This document shows positions 60,262-64,000 of a stretch of 64,000 bases of DNA, piece after piece. The notes under the pieces are model-generated. The model made no database searches. It had not been told where the DNA came from and saw only the letters and a list, made by a program, of their open reading frames with translations. Positions within the stretch are counted from its first letter, which is position 1. Each line of letters begins with the position of its first letter. Source of the DNA: Vanilla planifolia (lineage: Eukaryota; Streptophyta; Magnoliopsida; Asparagales; Orchidaceae); NCBI GenBank assembly GCA_023846275.1, contig CM043874.1:32467130-32531129 (forward strand), read 5' to 3'. Both the position numbers and the translations under genes were made by a program.

Positions 60262-60378
60262 ATTTGCATCACATGGACTTCCCAAAGGGTCACCATCCGA
60301 ATATCACTTTTTCCTAACCATGCTTAACTTTGGAGTTCTAATGAGAAAGTGCCATAGTAATGTTGTAGTCACACATGT
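60262..60378 (-). pseudogene. 5S rRNA pseudogene 9
   Basis: One of the best copies: TTGCATCACATGGACTTCCC, GGGTCACCATCCGAATATCA, CTAACCATGCTTAACTTTGG and AGTTCTAATGAG followed by GTGCCATAGTAATGTTGTAG. Against plant 5S, the CACGCTTAACTGCGGAGTTC core reads CATGCTTAACTTTGGAGTTC. Confidence 0.88.
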
Positions 60379-61426
60379 ATGCAAAAAAATTATGATTGTA
60401 TGTTTATTAATATTAAGATAACTAATTATTTCTTAACTTTTTAAAATTATTTTAGATATGGACTTTTAAAAAAATTATGCTTATTATATATGTCATAATA
60501 TATTCTAATATCAATATTTTATACATATATAATTAATAAAAAATTATATAATCTATTATTTTTTATAACATAAATATTAATATGCAAGATTTTTCCCTAT
60601 TATGTTATCATTTTTATCAATAAAAAATTAAAATTATATAATAAATATAAATAATAAAGTATTTATTTAACATAAATGTTATATATTAAACTATTTAACA
60701 TAAGAGATTTATTAAATATAATTAATTAAAGGGCTAAAAAACAAATAATATAAATGGAGATAACTACTCTATGAGAGAGAAAGTTATAGATTGATAAGAG
60801 TAAAATTAAAAAGAAATTATAAATAAAGGGAGATGAGATTTGATTTAATGAAAAGGAAAAGAAAAAGGAGAACATAGAAGAGATAAAAAAAATAAAAAAG
60901 TAAAAAGAGAGAGAAATAAAAAGGTAAAGAAGGATAGAGAAGATTCATGAACCAAGAAAAATACATGAAAGATAGAAAAAGATGTGACAAATAAGTCAAT
61001 TATAATAGAAGAGAGAAGAAAATTAGAGAATATAAAATATTATAATAAAGAGAAGAATGTAAGAAAAATAATTAAACAAAATTTAAATCATAATAATTAA
61101 ATTTATAATATTTATTAAATTTAATAAGTTAATGATATAAATTCTTTTATAATAGTAAAATAACAAACATACCAAAGGTTTGCAATTATTTTAGAATATT
61201 ATTAATATTTAAAGAATTTTTAGACTATTAATATTATGTTATTTTAGTTACTCTTAAAATTAAATAAATGAATTAAATTATAAAAAATATAATTGATCTA
61301 ATATATTATCATTATATGACATAATATAGATTATAAATATAAACAACATTTAATATTATTAGTATAATTTTAGATTTTTAGCTTTTTGTGATAAAATATT
61401 ACTATTTTTAAAAAATTCTATACATA

Positions 61427-61428
<2 letters not shown>

Positions 61429-61464
<36 letters not shown>
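61429..61464 (+). repeat. (AT)18 microsatellite in a 5S spacer
   Basis: A perfect 36-bp AT dinucleotide run. It lies at the place in the repeat unit where other copies have a short AT run after a 'TAC(A)CA.CAT' motif (for example 36,360-36,376 and 57,600-57,610), so it is a local expansion of a site common to the array. Confidence 0.9.
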
Positions 61465-61468
<4 letters not shown>

Positions 61469-61730
61469 ACATATATAAATTGATTCTAATTTATTATAAT
61501 TGGTATAATTTATTTCATTTAGTATTAAAGTATACAAAAGTTATTGTTTTTTATATCACATGATGTGTAATATTTGTTATTAAATAAAATTTATAATAAT
61601 ATTATATAGTTATTATTATCAATTAATAACTAAAATACTAATTATAAATTACAAATTATAATAATTTTTTTTTTTAATATTATTATGTTATGAACCATTA
61701 TTTATTAAAAACAAAATACTATGAAACAAT

Positions 61731-61852
61731 ATTTACAACATAAGGAATTCTAAGGAGTTCAACCATCCCAATACTACTCTTACCTAAGCAAACCTAACTT
61801 AGGTTTTCTAATAACATTGTGAGCCATAATGCTGCTGTGATCACACGTGCAT
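61731..61852 (-). pseudogene. 5S rRNA pseudogene 10
   Basis: Reads ACAACATAAGGAATTCTAAG, GAGTTCAACCATCCCAATAC, TACTCTTACCTAAGCAAACC, TAACTTAGGTTTTCTAATAA and GAGCCATAATGCTGCTGTGA followed by TCACAC. Nearly the whole 5S length is co-linear. Confidence 0.85.
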
Positions 61853-62970
61853 ACAAAACACAAAAATCATAGTTGTGTTATTATTAACTTGAAAATAATG
61901 AACCATTTCTAAACATTTTTAAATTATCAAGTATTTTTACATTCAAAAAAATTTTACTTATTATATATGTGAAAATATATTTTAATATTAATATTTTATT
62001 TATAAAATTAAAAAAAGATTATGCAAACTTATATTTTTCTATAACATAAAAATTATTGCATAAGATTTTCATCTTTTTTGTTATCATTCATATAAATAAA
62101 AGATTGAATTATGCAATAAATATAAATATTAAAGAATATACTTATCATATAAACTATTCATTAAATTGTATAACATTAGAGATTTCTTAAATATTATTGA
62201 TTGATGTGCCAAAAAAAGAAATAATAATGATGAAGATAATTATTCTAAAAGAGAGAGTCAAAGATTTAAAAGTAAAAAATTGAGAAGAAAATAGTAATAG
62301 AGAGGCATGAGAGATGATCTTATGAAGACAAAAATAAAAGAAAAAACATAAAAGAAATAGAGAGAGTAAATAAATAACTGAATTTTTGAAAAAAATATGA
62401 AAGTATAAAAGGATGAAAGACAAAGAGAGATCTAAATAATTTAAGAAGACGGAGAATAATGAGACTAATAAAATAATGAGAATAAGAGAGGAGCGAGAGA
62501 ATGTGAAGGATATTGTGATAAAAAATTAAACTTGTAAATTTATTAAATAATAAATAATATAATTTTTTTAATATATCATCTTTATATGATATAATATAGA
62601 TATGAATATTAATCAATATTAATAAAATAATTTTAGATTTTTTATATTCTATAATATAGTATTACTACATTTAAATGTTCTACGCACAACATATATATAA
62701 AATTATTAACATAATTAATTATAATATTTAATAAATGATAAAAATTATTTTTCTTAATTTTAAACTATATTAAAGTTATTATTTTATTATATCATGTCTT
62801 ATAATATATTTATTATTATATTAAATTAATAACACTACAATATTATTATTACTAATTAATTAATTAATTAGAAATTAAAACTATCATTTATAATAATTTT
62901 TATTTTTAAAAATTAACATGTTATTAAAATCAATTATTGTTTATTTGGAAAAGAAATACTTTGGAAAAAT

Positions 62971-63090
62971 ATATGCAACCTAAGAACTTCTCAATAGGCA
63001 TCACAATAATACTCTCATCTCTGAATTTTAACCTTATAGTTGTAATGATATCTAGTGCAATAAAATTGATCTAGTTAATCATATATACAA
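62971..63090 (-). pseudogene. 5S rRNA pseudogene 11
   Basis: Reads ATGCAACCTAAGAACTTCTC, GGCATCACAATAATACTCTC and TGTAATGATATCTAGTGCAA. It is more diverged, with a short deletion in the CACCCATCC region, but sits at the expected place in the repeat unit. Confidence 0.6.
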
Positions 63091-64000
63091 AAGACAAAAA
63101 ATCATAGTTATATATGAATGTTGTCTAAAATTCTCTAAATTATCAAGCATATACTTTTAAGAAAAAGCTACTCTTATTATATGTGTCATAATATATTCTA
63201 ATATTAATATTTTAATTATATAAAAGGAATAAAAAAATAATGTAAATGAATTTTTTATAACATATATATTAAAATAATATATTTTCTATCATTATATTAT
63301 AATTCTTATGAATAAAAAATTAAATTTCGTAACAAATATAATATATATCTTTAATATTATATATTAAAACTGTAATAAGAGAGATTTCTTAAATAATTTT
63401 AATTGATGAGTAATAAAATGATAACAACGATAGAGATAACCATTCTATAACAGAAAAGACAAGTCATGCATTCATAAGAGAGAAATAGAATAAAAATAAT
63501 GTAATAAACGAAGATGAGAGATTATTTAATCAAGAAAAGAAAAAAGAGAACATAAAAAGATAAAGAGGATAAATAAACAAGTGAAGGAGCAAAAGAAATG
63601 AGAAAGTAGTCAAACATAGAGGACAGAGACAAGTAGAGAAGAATATATAATAAGATAAAGAATGAGGATATAAATAAAATAATAGTAATAGTAAGACAAA
63701 GAAGTGAGAGAATGTTAAAGAAGATAAGATAAAGAGAAAATGCTTAGAAAAATAACTAAAAGTTAAATTAAGAAATTAGACTTATAATATTTATTAAATG
63801 TAATAATTTAATCATATATAATATTTAATAATAATAAAATTTTAAAATATTTGAAGTTCATTATTATTTTAAAATAATAAAAATATTTAAGGAATATTTT
63901 TATTATCAATTTAATGTAATTTTATTAATATTTAAATTTAAATTTTAATTAAATAATATAATTATTCTAATAGATTATGTTTATTTAAATTTAAATTAAT

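Larger units (their letters stand above)
56735..64000 (-). repeat. Decayed 5S rDNA tandem array, block 2 (runs off the window)
   Basis: Resumes mid-spacer with the same order seen in block 1. 5S copies start near 57,879, 58,810, 60,262, 61,731 and 62,971 (spacings about 0.93, 1.45, 1.47 and 1.24 kb). The short unit lacks the purine block; at about 58,340-58,400 the spacer jumps from its beginning to the later AT-rich part. Copies are diverged but co-linear, and the array continues beyond 64,000. Confidence 0.85.

Noticed and set aside
1..64000. tRNA genes, bacterial promoters, operons or riboswitches
   Set aside because: No cloverleaf with intact A and B boxes was seen, and the content is plant nuclear repeat DNA, so prokaryotic signals do not apply.

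Overview
The window looks like nuclear DNA of a land plant, probably a seed plant, with a strongly AT-biased genome. The evidence is plant-type L1 LINEs (ORF1 with a DUF4283-like domain and CCHC knuckle; ORF2 with endonuclease, reverse transcriptase, zf-RVT and RNase H), a Ty1-copia element, a fragment of a DNA polymerase of the plant mitochondrial-plasmid type, and long arrays of decayed 5S rRNA genes. No intact cellular protein-coding gene was found. The species cannot be read from the sequence. The old repeats look as though C->T/G->A decay eroded them, as expected for methylated heterochromatin.

Layout. 1-4,172: relic LINE A (minus). 4,173-11,480: AT-rich DNA with few landmarks, including a ~330 bp tandem duplication at 8.2-8.9 kb. 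11,480-16,200: relic LINE B (plus). 18,844-19,041: copia RNase H scrap (plus). 19,625-23,600: satellite of ~930 bp monomers. 23,700-24,345: GC-richer insertion with a type-B DNA polymerase fragment. 24,350-29,830: satellite of ~340-420 bp monomers. 29,840-37,930: 5S rDNA array, six degenerate 5S copies on the minus strand. 37,940-40,900: relic LINE D (minus). 40,900-44,930: nothing recognisable. 44,930-56,110: a minus-strand copia element with most of pol missing; its 3' LTR is split by the GC-rich LINE C (45,109-51,925, plus). 56,735-64,000: the same 5S array resumes with five more copies.

How it fits together. The two 5S blocks share orientation, spacer and flanking purine block, so they were probably one array of ~1.3-1.5 kb units, now interrupted at 37.93-56.74 kb by nested transposons. 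LINE C is clearly the youngest element: it keeps long reading-frame segments, a poly(A) tail and a GC content far above its surroundings, yet carries several stops and frameshifts and a changed endonuclease residue. The main result is the decayed 5S rDNA array with purine-rich spacers, next to two unrelated satellites and an organelle-like insertion. I regard the window as heterochromatic repeat DNA rather than a gene-coded system.
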